DNA from: Brachycybe producta
Lineage: Eukaryota; Arthropoda; Diplopoda; Playtdesmida; Andrognathidae
Direction of reading: 5' to 3'
Assembly (NCBI GenBank): GCA_036925085.1
Contig: JAUPFP010000006.1
Location: 8,375,325 to 8,439,324, forward strand
DNA: 64,000 nt
Below are positions 33,096 to 43,440 of this stretch, in pieces (position 1 is the stretch's first letter; every line of letters begins with the position of its first letter). The position numbers and the translations under genes were made by a program. Under the pieces are notes generated by a model, which worked only from the letters and a program-made list of their open reading frames with translations, was not told where the DNA came from and did not search any database.

Positions 33096-36000
33096 TTAAA
33101 ACTGTATACTTTTGTATTCATCTAATTCGCAAATGGGATTACCTTCGAGAAAGACTTGGGTCAAGGAGCTCTTTTTCTCGACTAACCTCTTCACCGAGTC
33201 CAAACAATTAATGACTGATTGATTAAAAACTGTTAAAGAAAATAATTAACTATAACCAGTCAAGATTATCTAATAAAAAATATGAGGTGAATCTGTTGCT
33301 TCCTAAATAATAAATTAATTAATTATCAAGCTACATATTTTGCAATGAAATTAAAGGATACGATTGTTACGAAGTGACAGGTGTTTCAACTTATTCAGAC
33401 TTTCAAAACCGATGCAGGTAATCAATAAATTTGAATCGAGAATTAAAACTTCAACGTCCTGAAGATATTCCAGTCCATTAACGGACGCCAGACAATTGTT
33501 CGAAACGTCCAATTTCTTAAGGTGTACGAGGAATTCCGTGTGACGCAAACAAGTCAGACGTTTACCGGAAAGATTCAATTCTAAGGAATGTATTTTGAGG
33601 TTTTCCAAATGATTTTCGACGATAAATCTTGATCCTAGTTTAAAAACGAGCTTTAAAACGTAGAACGATAACAAGAAATAAAATTTAGAATTGCAAACGT
33701 TACTCAAATCGTCATAATATCCTCTTCTAAGGGGGTCGAGTATTACAAGTCTCTCGAAATATTCGTCGATTTTATCAAAGTATGTTGCAAAGTCCAGGCT
33801 TCTCGTCAGCAAGATACTAGTCAACAATGGCCCTTTTGTAAAACAAATTAAATTTGTATCATATCAACAAATTTGACATTGTTATTATACATTTGCAATC
33901 TGGTTCTAATTCTTGAAGCTGAACGCAAGATTCTATTTCCTGTTCGAGAACTGAAGCGGCAGTTGCACTCAATTCCATACTGAAAGCAAATACAAAAACA
34001 GAACAGACGGTTATTAAAAAAAGCTCTCATTGGTCAATTAAGAGTATTTGTTATTACCAGAATTTTTTACTTCTTCCTTTGTTTTCGCTCTGACTTTCTA
34101 AATTTTCTCGTCCCAGTTGCAAACTCAGAACGGAAACGTTTTCTTTAGCTATGACTTTGACAGTTATTTCGAGATCTTTTTCACTTTTCAGACAATCGTC
34201 GTTAACAAAATTTCCCAACTATAAAAGACGAGATATAAATCTATTATACAACGACAATAACTGAATCGTGTACCATAACGTGTGAGGAATGCAAAAGTCC
34301 CAACGGAAGGCTCCAGTGGACATCAAAGACGTTACCATTAACAGTCACTTCCGTTATTGGAATAATGTCTGAAAGCTAAATAGCACGCGTCAAAATAAGT
34401 CACTTAGTTGTATTCTAAATCATATGTAAAACATAAAGCTAAGATCTAGGTCCTTCACAGACAAGCGACGTTTAGTGATAGAGATGGACTTCAAAAAAGG
34501 CCTCCACACCTGACAGAAATCGATCACTCGAGTGGACTGCCAACGGTTAAGAAGTGGTAATAGTGCTATTTCAACGTACTGCAAAATGTGGTTGCATAAA
34601 CTAGACTTGAGCGGCAAGTTTCAGCCAAATGCCGACCACTTTTTACAGTCCATCTTGACCACAAGAAGTCGCTTGTCTGTGAACGCCGTAAATGAAAAAA
34701 AAAACAGCTTAAAAATTCTCCAGATATAGAAAAATGTGTAAGTTCACATTTAAGTAATGTGGAAAAATCACAAATAATTCATACCGGAAGTGGTTTGTTG
34801 AATACCAAAATAATTTCATTAGTTTTCTTCACATGAAAGTAGTTCAAAGTTAACTTTTGTTCACCTAAAAAGAGACAAATCTAATGATTACAAGATTTAT
34901 TTTAAAATTTACAATTGTCATTATGACTTTCTTTTACTAATAACTTTAAAAATCCGAAAGTACATTAGAAACTAGAAGGGTAAAGAAACAGGCTAAATGA
35001 ATCTTAATTTTCATACGTTAGTAACTACAAGCTCATAAAAACTGACATTTTATTTGAGAAGTTGAAATTAACATTTTGCACAGAGAAACCATAATAAACA
35101 TCTTCAAACTAATAAAAAAGTATAAACAAACAAAAGCTTTCAATCTCTTCTTTTAGTCATTTGTAAAAAAAAAAATAGATGATTCATCACGCTGAATCAT
35201 TAACCGCGTGATCTTAAAAAATTCACCATAAAGACTCATAAAAAGTTAGTTCTAAACAAACCGTTTACCTCGTCCTAAAAGCCACCGATGATAAAACCAG
35301 GCGCTCTGATCGTTCGGATCAGTGAATTCTGCATTCTGAACGAGCTCAAACTCTAAAATAACGAGAACAAATTATATTTTAGAAAACAACCAAAGACAAA
35401 AAAAATGCCTTACCTTTTAAGAGTTTTTCTTCCGAGATCGGACGTAAACCTTCAATGTCGGGATAAATACGAGGTAGAAGTTTACTTCGATAAAACCACG
35501 AGGAGTAATTAGAAAAATTAGCCTCTATCTTTGAATCGGTAAACTCTAACTCCTTTTCGGCGCTTACGTTCGCCTTCTTCACAACGAAACGACGATAATC
35601 CCAACAATGAACTGCAAAACAATTCAAAATACTGCTAATTACAGGGTTTTTTCAACTTATCATCAAGTTTTTCAAAATCTTAACAGTTTCGTTCATCCAT
35701 TTCCAAGTATTTGTTACACAGATGTAACTCTCGCTGCCAATCGGGATCAGGCATTTCGTTCAGAATCCAAACGCGATGATTCCACGAACCGTACGATTTG
35801 GGATTCGTTCGCAGACAATTCTCGGTGAACGATAACTCGTTCAACATAGCAGTCTGTAATTCGTTCTTTTCCCTTCGACAAAAAATTTTAAAACTCGTCC
35901 AAACTACTTTAGACAATTTGTATGCAACACCTACTTCTCCTCTTTAAAGACTAGAAATATCTCTTTTCTAAAATTCCATATCGTGTACATGTCGGGATTC

Positions 36001-36513
36001 GCAAGAAGCAGTTGACCGGTCAACTCCAGTGCTTCGGCGTCGAATTCTCTGTTCATTCGCTACAAAAATAAAACATTTACGAATATGATGGTCATTAAAG
36101 AAATTCAAAACTATGCAAAACCTTTTCTAATGCCCTCTTCTGTCCAACTTGATACAGATGTAATTTCTTGGCTCTTTCTTTCGCTTTTGCCTCTTGTTGC
36201 TCGGCACTCGTCTTCACTTTTACTCTTCCATGCTAAAACAGAACCGAAACCATAACAACATACGTTGTTGAACTATTTTGTGTTTATCTTAAGTTGAAAA
36301 CGGGTTAATCTTGAACCTTAGACCATACTACTCCATATTACATGTATTAGACTAAGCTTAGACCAGGTCTATGGGGGTCAATTTGGACATTTTCAGCTTT
36401 AGAATTCACAATTATGGTTCGTATTTGTCGCAAAAAGCATAATAAACGAGATTACACCTTTAAATATAATTTAATGGGTTATTAAAACATTATAAAATCG
36501 ATTTACATACCAT
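33096..36513 (-). CDS. RABGGTA: Rab geranylgeranyltransferase alpha subunit
   Basis: Alpha subunit of the enzyme that, with RABGGTB and a Rab escort protein, attaches geranylgeranyl groups to Rab GTPase C-terminal cysteines. Thirteen exons, 5' to 3': 36511-36513, 36122-36232, 35935-36059, 35685-35872, 35414-35611, 35269-35352, 34785-34864, 34274-34375, 34058-34218, 33891-33979, 33704-33832, 33362-33634, 33096-33229; all phases agree; 558 residues (human 567). Seen in order: [16 protein letters not shown] at the start, prenyltransferase-alpha repeats with [40 protein letters not shown] and [14 protein letters not shown], the Ig-like insert, and C-terminal leucine-rich repeats ([20 protein letters not shown]). 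The first exon contributes only the ATG. The intron at 34376-34784 carries a MITE (34454-34683). Confidence 0.96.
34454..34683. mobile_element. MITE in a RABGGTA intron
   Basis: Inverted ends TTCACAGACAAGCGAC / GTCGCTTGTCTGTGAA, 230 bp. A single arm of the same kind (GTCGCTTATCGGTGAA) is at 43046-43062, so the family is dispersed. Confidence 0.75.
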
Positions 36514-36961
36514 CTTGACAACGAAAATAACCACTGATACCAGAGAACAGTGCAAAACACGAAAAGAAACTGAAAGTGACTATAATCGATCTAATATCGA
36601 TGAACAATGTTAATCGATCAATCACGTTCAACCGTCACGCCATCTAGTATCGAAATACACCAGCTTCACTTAGCGCCAAATAAGAATTTAAATAGATACA
36701 TTGAGGTAGCTCAACTCACATTCTCCTTCTGCGCATTCCTTGCATTTAGCTAAGCAACCGCAAGACCCACAACGGGGCGCAGGAGGTTTGGGGGGCGCCA
36801 AAAACGAAATGAAAGTTATGTATTTTCAAAAATAATTGAATAAATTGAGTGATTGCGAATCGCTCGCTTAAGTTATTCAGTTAATTTTGAAAATAAATCG
36901 AATTTCATTTAATATTTACTTTCAAAAACTACATAGTTGCACCAGTAAATCTTCATAGAGA

Positions 36962-37278
36962 TCAATGGGCACGGCGGAACTACAGTAGGAACAGTCGGAA
37001 AAATAGTAGGAACAGTCGGAAGGTTTGGTTTAGTTAAATTAAGCTCGTTGCAGGGTGGTTGGGGGCGCAGCCTCCGGTTTTTTTAAAAAATTATTCTTAA
37101 TAAATCAAATTAGTCTATTGTTCGACTGTTCCCTAATGGATAAATTTGTTTTAATAATTCTTTAAAAAATGGGTGGCTGCGCCCGTAAGACCTACTGCAA
37201 CAAGCTTAATTTCTGAACCTTTCATAACCTTCTGACTGTACCTACTGTTGTTCACACCTGTTCCGCCGTTCATCAAAA
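36962..37278. mobile_element. Fold-back element
   Basis: Left arm (ACGGCGGAACTACAGTAGGA, AACAGTCGGAAGG, TTAAGCTCGTTGCAG) faces its diverged complement at 37180-37278 (CTGCAACAAGCTTAA, CCTACTGTTG, GTTCCGCCGTTC). A related arm with TTGAGTTCGTTTGCAGGGGG is at 50735-50765. Confidence 0.65.
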
Positions 37279-37401
37279 TAGTACCTCTACCCAGTATGAG
37301 GGCTATATGGAGAGGAAGGTAAGGGGGTGCAAAGTTTTAAGTGGCGGGGGGGGGGGGGGTGCAACCAAGCTTAGCTACGCCACTGCATTTAACCATACAT
37401 G

Positions 37402-38853
37402 TATGTCCAAGAAGCGCCTCTAATGGCAGTAGACAAAAAATGGCCCCTTAAGAAGTTAGCAGACGAAACTTTACCATAGAACTCTATGAAAAATTCGAAA
37501 CAACGATGAGTTTTTTGCAGTTTTCTAGCAAATTACTCGTCCAATTTTGTGTATTTCTGAAAAAATAAAGACAAAAGTACGTAGTTTCACATCCATGTAT
37601 TATTATTTTTTTTTTTTTTTCATCATTTCTCCTTGTTCTTTATGTTCAATGTTTTGTTCTGAACGTTGATGTTAAACCGAAACTTTTAACATAGAAGCCA
37701 ATAGAGATGTCCATAAGTCGATAATTTCTTTTGCTTATTTCTTGCAAATTACTTGCGCAATTATCGTAAAATTAAAATTTCACGATAATTGCGCTAGAAT
37801 TCGTCGTTGTCTTAGGCACCCTGTAATAAATAAAGAATGTTTAACGGAGGTTCTCACCTCATGCTTGGGGGTGGCTGGGAGGCCATCACGATGATGACTC
37901 CCTGCCCTCCAAGATGAGAATAATAGACAAGAGGACTGCATCAATGGTTTTAATAGGACGTATCCTAGAGAAACCATCGATGCAGAACTCTTGGACGTGA
38001 GAATCTTTAGAAAGTTTTATTAGAAGGATAGACGAAGATCCTTCTTAATTGTTAGAATTATTACATCTATTATATGTAGATATTTCCATTTCTGTAATTA
38101 ATGTAATTAATTGAAGGGCCTGGTTGTGTCCAAGAGGCTAACTGGACACACCTGGCGCCTTTGTTTATCGATCACATGTTTCTATTGTTGTTAAACATAT
38201 ATAAACAGGACCGTGTGGATTGAGAGTCAGACTGGTTACAACCATAGAACTGGACACATCTGATACCCTCAATCCACAGCTGTCTTTGAATAAAAGTATT
38301 ATTTGCAATATAAATTCTATGTGTGGACTCTGTTATTTCTGGGAGTGAGACTCAATGTTACAGCCGCCACTTAGCCAATGATTCGACCGATAGAAGAGGA
38401 AGTCTCCAGCAGCCACGTGTAAGAAGATTCGACAGTGCTATTTTCTACCTCTGGACTCCTGAGGTACCGACCCTTGTGTCCCTGGTATGCAAGTATACAA
38501 CACAGGTGCCAATAGACCGGAAGACTTGTACATCAACATTCAATCGACACTATCAAATGGATACAAGAGATCTCTCTGTGGGCCACACGGAAACGGGAAT
38601 GTTACAAAGCGCATATCGTGAATTGCTCGCATATCGCGGAATGTTAAAAAAAAAACTAATGCATGAATGTGAAACTACGTACTTTTGTCTTTATTTTTCA
38701 AATATCCACATAAATTGAGCGTGTAATTTGCGAGAAAACAGTAAAAAAAAAGTTACCAGTGCAGCGATTTTTCCATAAAGTTCTATGTTCGTCTGTTAAC
38801 TTCTGAAGGGGGCATCTTTAAACTTACTGCCATTAGAGGCCCTTTTGGACATA
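37402..38853. mobile_element. 1.45-kb terminal inverted-repeat element
   Basis: Ends TATGTCCAAGAAGCGCCTCT and, inverted, TATGTCCAAAAGGGCCTCT; the arms stay related for about 240 bp (37402-37640 and 38610-38853). The interior has a hairpin at 37755-37793 (stem GCGCAATTATCGT) and a unique segment that looks like a solo LTR. A 131-codon plus-strand frame (38323-38718) inside shows no recognisable domain. Confidence 0.7.
37822..38362 (+). repeat. Possible solo LTR inside the inverted-repeat element
   Basis: 541 bp starting TGTAATA and ending TGTTACA, with a TATA-like ATATATAAACA at about 38197, a strong hairpin right after it (38211-38279) and AATAAA at 38290. The order promoter, R-like segment, polyadenylation signal fits an LTR, but no target duplication or primer-binding site was found. 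Confidence 0.35.
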
Positions 38854-39303
38854 TAGCTAATTTAGTTACACACTATTTCAATGAATACATAAACAATGCA
38901 CGACTTTAGAAAAGAGGCTCGTGCTTCTTTGTGTAAAGAGAATTTATAGAGAGGCTACACAACTAAAACTCAATCACTACGTTTTCCCCGCTATAATAGG
39001 AAGTTGAGCTACCTCTATGTACAAACCTAGACATTAAGACTCACCGGTTGATCAACCATTATCCTGAATTTTGACGTCATGACAGTCAATGTACACAGAC
39101 GTGACGTGCCAGCCAATGCAACCGATGCTGGTTTAGAATCGTGTTGAGTGTTTTCTTCAGTCACGATGTTTCATTCATAACATATTTCATAAATAGGCCT
39201 CATAGTGTCAATAATATGATATATAGAATTTGAGATTTCCTTGTTTATTTGATATTGTCTGCGAGTGTTTTCGATGCCATAAGTTCATAACCGATAATAA
39301 TTT

Positions 39304-40875
39304 ATGTTGTTTATTGATGTTGTTAATATGAAGAGTCATATGTATTCTGTTTTATCGGGTTTCTTCGCAAGTGGAGCGTCACTTTGCGGGAAATTCGCAA
39401 TGGGTGCCGAAGAGTCTCTTTGGTTGTGTGAAGTTGTTTCGCACTTTCTCGTCGATTCTTCTTCTCCTTCAGCCCTCAACAGCTTCCCTGCTTGTAAAAA
39501 TGTACGTTCCTTAGTTTCATATAACGTTTAAATTTCAAATTGTATCTCAATATGTCAATATTCTTGCCTTTTTTTTGCCCGATTCTCCTCCTGATGGAGA
39601 TTCACGTCAATGTTGCCGTTCTTTTGATTACGAGCCACTTTAGCCTCTATGTACGAGTTCGTACAGTTGTTTCGCCTTAATGTATACCCTTTCAGTGCAT
39701 CCTGTTTCTTACTTAATATACTCCGTTCTATGTGCTCTGTAAGCCTTAGGTTAGAGGCTAGCGAATGGATTCTTATGACAAGCTGACAATAATTTTTGAC
39801 AAGAGGACGGAAACTTTTTGCATTGACTGATGTCACAGCACATTTGGTTATTTAACCGTTACCTAAACAGGATAAATATTAAATGATGACTTTATGCCAC
39901 GTTTATAGTATGCATTTAATGTCTATGACTGGTGCTACCAAATTTCTATACAGATCACTGAGATCAATGTGGACGTGATTTCATAATACCGACTATAAAA
40001 TGTTTTGTATTGGGCGCCACAACGCCTAAAAACAGCAATAATTTTTACGTTGATATCTTTCAAAATAAACTTTTTATAAACAAAAAAACTAAAAAAATAT
40101 ATCGTCTGGTTTATTAAAGTTGGGTCATTTTCAAACTCACATAAAAAGCTTATTTTTAAAGATATCAACATGAAAATATCCTTACGTGATTGAGTTACCC
40201 TTCTAGTTTTGAAAACACTGTCACGTTTTTCTAAATTTTACTCCTGAAAGACAGAATAACAAAAGTTTTCAAGGAAACTTGTAGCATAAACAAAAGTGCT
40301 AAGAATATATTTTATAACGTCGTTAAAAATAAAACTTTAATTGGCAATTTCATTATTTAAATATTACAAAGTGTCATAAAAAGTTTATTTTTCAAAGATA
40401 GGCATAAAAATAATTCTTCAAATTCCAATGATCGTCTTTTTTTTTTCTATTTACGAATTTTGTCCGTAGTTTCTTCTGTACATTCGAGCGTGTTTCTGCG
40501 GTCTTATGTTACTCTTCAATGTCGTGATGTGGACCACATTCGTTAAAGCTCTTCGTTATTCGACGACCTCTCTCGAAGCGACGGTCACAAATACGGCTGC
40601 GAACTTCTTCTTCACCGTAAATTTAAAAAAAAAATGACAAAAAAACAAGAAAAAGAGATTAAAACCACCAAAACAATCGAATTCTTTTATTTCGTTTGCT
40701 GTTTTTTTTTTCTTTTTTTCTATTCTAGGCGATCTTTGGTCAGGTTTTATTCGGAGAATTCTTAACTTTGATGTGGTGGATTGGAACTTTATTAATAATA
40801 TTCGGTTTGCTTATGATGCATAAAGGAAACCAACAGGCTGCAATTTTGGCAAAGAAACAAAGAAAACGAAAATAA
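39304..40875 (+). CDS. TMEM42: Transmembrane protein 42
   Basis: Small multi-pass membrane protein of unknown function in the drug/metabolite-transporter-like fold. Three exons 39304-39501, 40470-40616, 40729-40875, phase 0 at both joins, 163 residues (human 159). Hydrophobic helices: YSVLSGFFASGASLCGKFAMG, shown as YSVLSGFFASGASL plus CGKFAMG; FLLYIRACFCGLMLLFNVVM; TTSLEATVTNTAANFFFT; and LMWWIGTLLIIFGLLMMH. The motif AIFGQVLFGEFLTLMWWIG matches the family C-terminal part, followed by a basic tail KKQRKRK. The start is either ATG 39304 or the in-frame ATG 39331. Intron 1 is long (968 bp) and contains an unexplained antisense frame and a repeat fragment (40040-40290). AATAAA-like signals follow the stop closely. 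Confidence 0.9.
39553..39846 (-). CDS. Unexplained antisense open frame in TMEM42 intron 1
   Basis: A minus-strand frame of about 93 codons with balanced codon composition, containing NYCQLVIRIHSLASNLRL and ending RAKKRQEY. No ATG opens it; CATCAG at 39829 could be an acceptor, making it a terminal exon of a nested gene. I do not recognise it and no partner exon was found. It may be a retro-copied fragment or chance. Confidence 0.2.
40040..40290. repeat. Copy of the AACTAGAAGGGT palindromic family in TMEM42 intron 1
   Basis: Contains ATCTTTCAAAATAAACTTTT, the facing AAAAAGCTTATTTTTAAAGA and the end CCCTTCTAGTTTTGAAAACA. Confidence 0.7.
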
Positions 40876-43440
40876 ATAACAACAATTTACAATTAAAACA
40901 AAAAGACATTCCGAGGGAGGGAAAAAAAATCAGTCATTGTTTTCCAAAATAAAATTGAAAGTTTACTTTTGTTACGATTCTATTTCTTATTATATAAAAT
41001 GTATTTTTTATTCAAAGTCTTTTTAAGTTTTTTTTTAATTAAGCAACTAAGTTGTAAAAATATTTGAGATTTTTATAATAAAAAGATTTTTGATCATGTA
41101 TGTAAATTAAAAATGTTGATTTACAGTCGTTTACAGAGTGTTCCATTAGTATGAACTCATAATAACAATACAAATGTGTCCACCATTGTTCTTGATACAG
41201 AAATCCACGAAGTGAATGATGGGAATGCTCTCGTTAAGATCATGCAGCTAAAAGCACTGCTTGCAACGGGACTGGCTCACTACAGCTAACTGGGTCGCTA
41301 CAGCTAACTGGGTCACTACAGCTACTAGGCTCACTACAGCTACTAGGGTCACTACAGCTACCAAAAAGAAAATATAGACCTTTTTTTCATCAAAAGGGTC
41401 ACTACAGCTACCGAGGGTCACTACAGCTACCAAGGGTCACTACAGCTACCAAAAAATATAGGCCTTTTTATTTATCTATACGTTTAGTTTAGATTACATT
41501 CGGTTCAGTTAGGTTTCATTATTTTTGATTAGGTTTCATTAAGCTCGGTAAGGTTCGGTTAGGTTTGGTTAGGAATGGATCGGTAAGGTTCGGTTTGGTT
41601 AGGTTCGGATCGGTTAGGTTTGGTTAGAATCGGTTAGGTTTGGTTAGGATCGGTTAGGTTAGGTTTGGTTAAGATCGTTAAGGTTCGGTAAGGTTTCATT
41701 ATGTAAGGTTCGGTTAGGTTAGGGGGAAAGGGTTATTTTTTTTAGCTGTAGTGACGAGAAAGTGATAAAAAAAGGTCTATATTTTGTCCCCCTATTTTTT
41801 GGTAGCTGTAGTGACCCTTTTGATGAACAAAAGGTCTATTAATTTTTGGTTGGGGGTCACTACAGCTACCAAGGCTCACAAGCGCTACTAGGGGGAGAAC
41901 CGCTACTTGGGTCACTACAGCTACCAAAAAAATATATAGACCTTTTGTTCATCAAAAGGGTCACTACAGCTACCAAAAAATAGGGGGACAAAATATAGAC
42001 CTTTTTTATCACTTTCTCGTCACTACAGCTAAAAAAATAACCCTTTCTCCATAACCTAACCGAACCTTACCGAACCATACCTAACCGAAAATTAACGATC
42101 CTAACCAAAAAGTACCGATACTAACCGATACTAACCAAACCTAAACGATCCTAACCTAACCTAACCGATCCTAACCAAACCTAACCGATCCTAACCAAAC
42201 CTAACCGAACCTAAGCGATCCTAACCGATCCTAACCAAACCTAACCGAACCTTACTGAACATAATGAAACCTAATCGAACATAATGAAACCTAACTGAAC
42301 CGAATGTAATCTAAACTAAACATATTGATAAATAAAAAGGCCTATATTTTTTGGTAGCTGTAGTGACCCTTGGTAGCTGTAGTGACCCTTGGTAGCTGTA
42401 GTGACCCTTGGTAGCTGTAGTGACCCTTTTGATGAAATAAAGGTCTATATATTTTTTTTGGTAGCTGTAGTGACCCAGTTAGCTGTAGTGAGCCAGTCCC
42501 TAATTTTTTTGGTAGCTGTAGTGACCCAAGTAGCGGTTCTCCCCCTAGTAGCGCTTGTGAGCCTTGGTAGCTGTAGTGACCCCCAACCCTTGCAACATTA
42601 CAGAAAAATGACGTCAACACCATGACGTACCACATTGCATTGTGGTACAAGGCGCCTGCTGTGATAGTGATTTTTCTATAATGCTGTACGCAGTGCATTA
42701 ACTGCATGATCGTAACGAGTACATTAATTCTAATGGACACATTTGTGTTGTTTCTACGAGTTCAAACTTATTAGCCACCCTGTATAATGAAAAATGTTTT
42801 TTAAGTCTTACGTTTATGTTCGTTAAGTTTCGTAAAGTTGTGTTAATTTAAATATAGAAATTATTATTATAGTAAAACAATTACATCGAAAAAGCCTTCA
42901 AAAATCGGATCACTTTATATGATTAATCGAAACTAAAAAAATCGATTCTCCGATTAATCGAATCGGAAAACCACTGGCAGTCGGCTCGAGTAGCCCGTTT
43001 TTGACGACACGCCAACCACAAACCAGTCCAACTCGACCACTAAAAGTCGCTTATCGGTGAACACCTTTAGGTGCTATTGTGACGCTCCTTTTCTAAACAT
43101 TTGTTGTTTACTAGTTTGTAAATCTCTTCACGAAAACTATTCTACAGCTGTAACTTTTATCAAGATAAAAAGCGGAAAAAAACCACAAATAATTAATAAA
43201 AATAATTATGTATGACTGGTAGTGTGATTAGAGAATTACGACTAGAAAATAAAAAACATTTATGTCCAGACCGGCTGAACAATTAAAAAAGAATTCCAAA
43301 ATTAAAACGTTGAATTTTATAACTTGTGGTTTTTAAAAATAAAACTTATTTTTAAATATATAATAAAATTAATTAAATGATTTAGGCCTATAATTATCAA
43401 ACTGTAAAATTCGTTAAAATTAAGATTTGTCTTGTTCTAA
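40876..43440. other. Gene-free interval between TMEM42 and LRRC29-like gene
   Basis: Mostly the large nested inverted repeat (41258-42596). To its right, 42890-42985 looks like one end of a hAT element (GATTAATCGAATCGG then CCACTG) and 42990-43070 carries an arm of the MITE seen at 34454-34683. No exon supported. Confidence 0.5.
41258..42596. repeat. Large nested inverted repeat with degenerate GGTTAGG arrays
   Basis: About 1.34 kb. Outer layer: arrays of GGGTCACTACAGCTACC (8 copies, 41272-41450) facing GGTAGCTGTAGTGACCC copies (42350-42590). Middle layer: about 250 bp of degenerate GGTTAGGTTTGGTTAGGATC units (41480-41730) facing the complementary array (42050-42310). Inner layer: 41735-41840 facing 41935-42045. 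The centre (41845-41930) is itself repeated, inverted, at the right edge. Open frames across it (VAVVTLGSCSDP type) are by-products. Confidence 0.9.

Larger units (their letters stand above)
36514..39303. other. Divergent spacer between RABGGTA and TMEM42
   Basis: 2.8 kb between two gene starts. Filled largely by two inverted-repeat structures (36962-37278 and 37402-38853). The promoter of RABGGTA should lie just right of 36513, where CGAT-rich sequence (36570-36660) is seen; that of TMEM42 left of 39304. Confidence 0.45.

Noticed and set aside
41248-42740. Several frames reading VAVVTLGSCSDP-like repeats
   Set aside because: Translations of the GGTAGCTGTAGTGACCC tandem array; no start context or splice sites.
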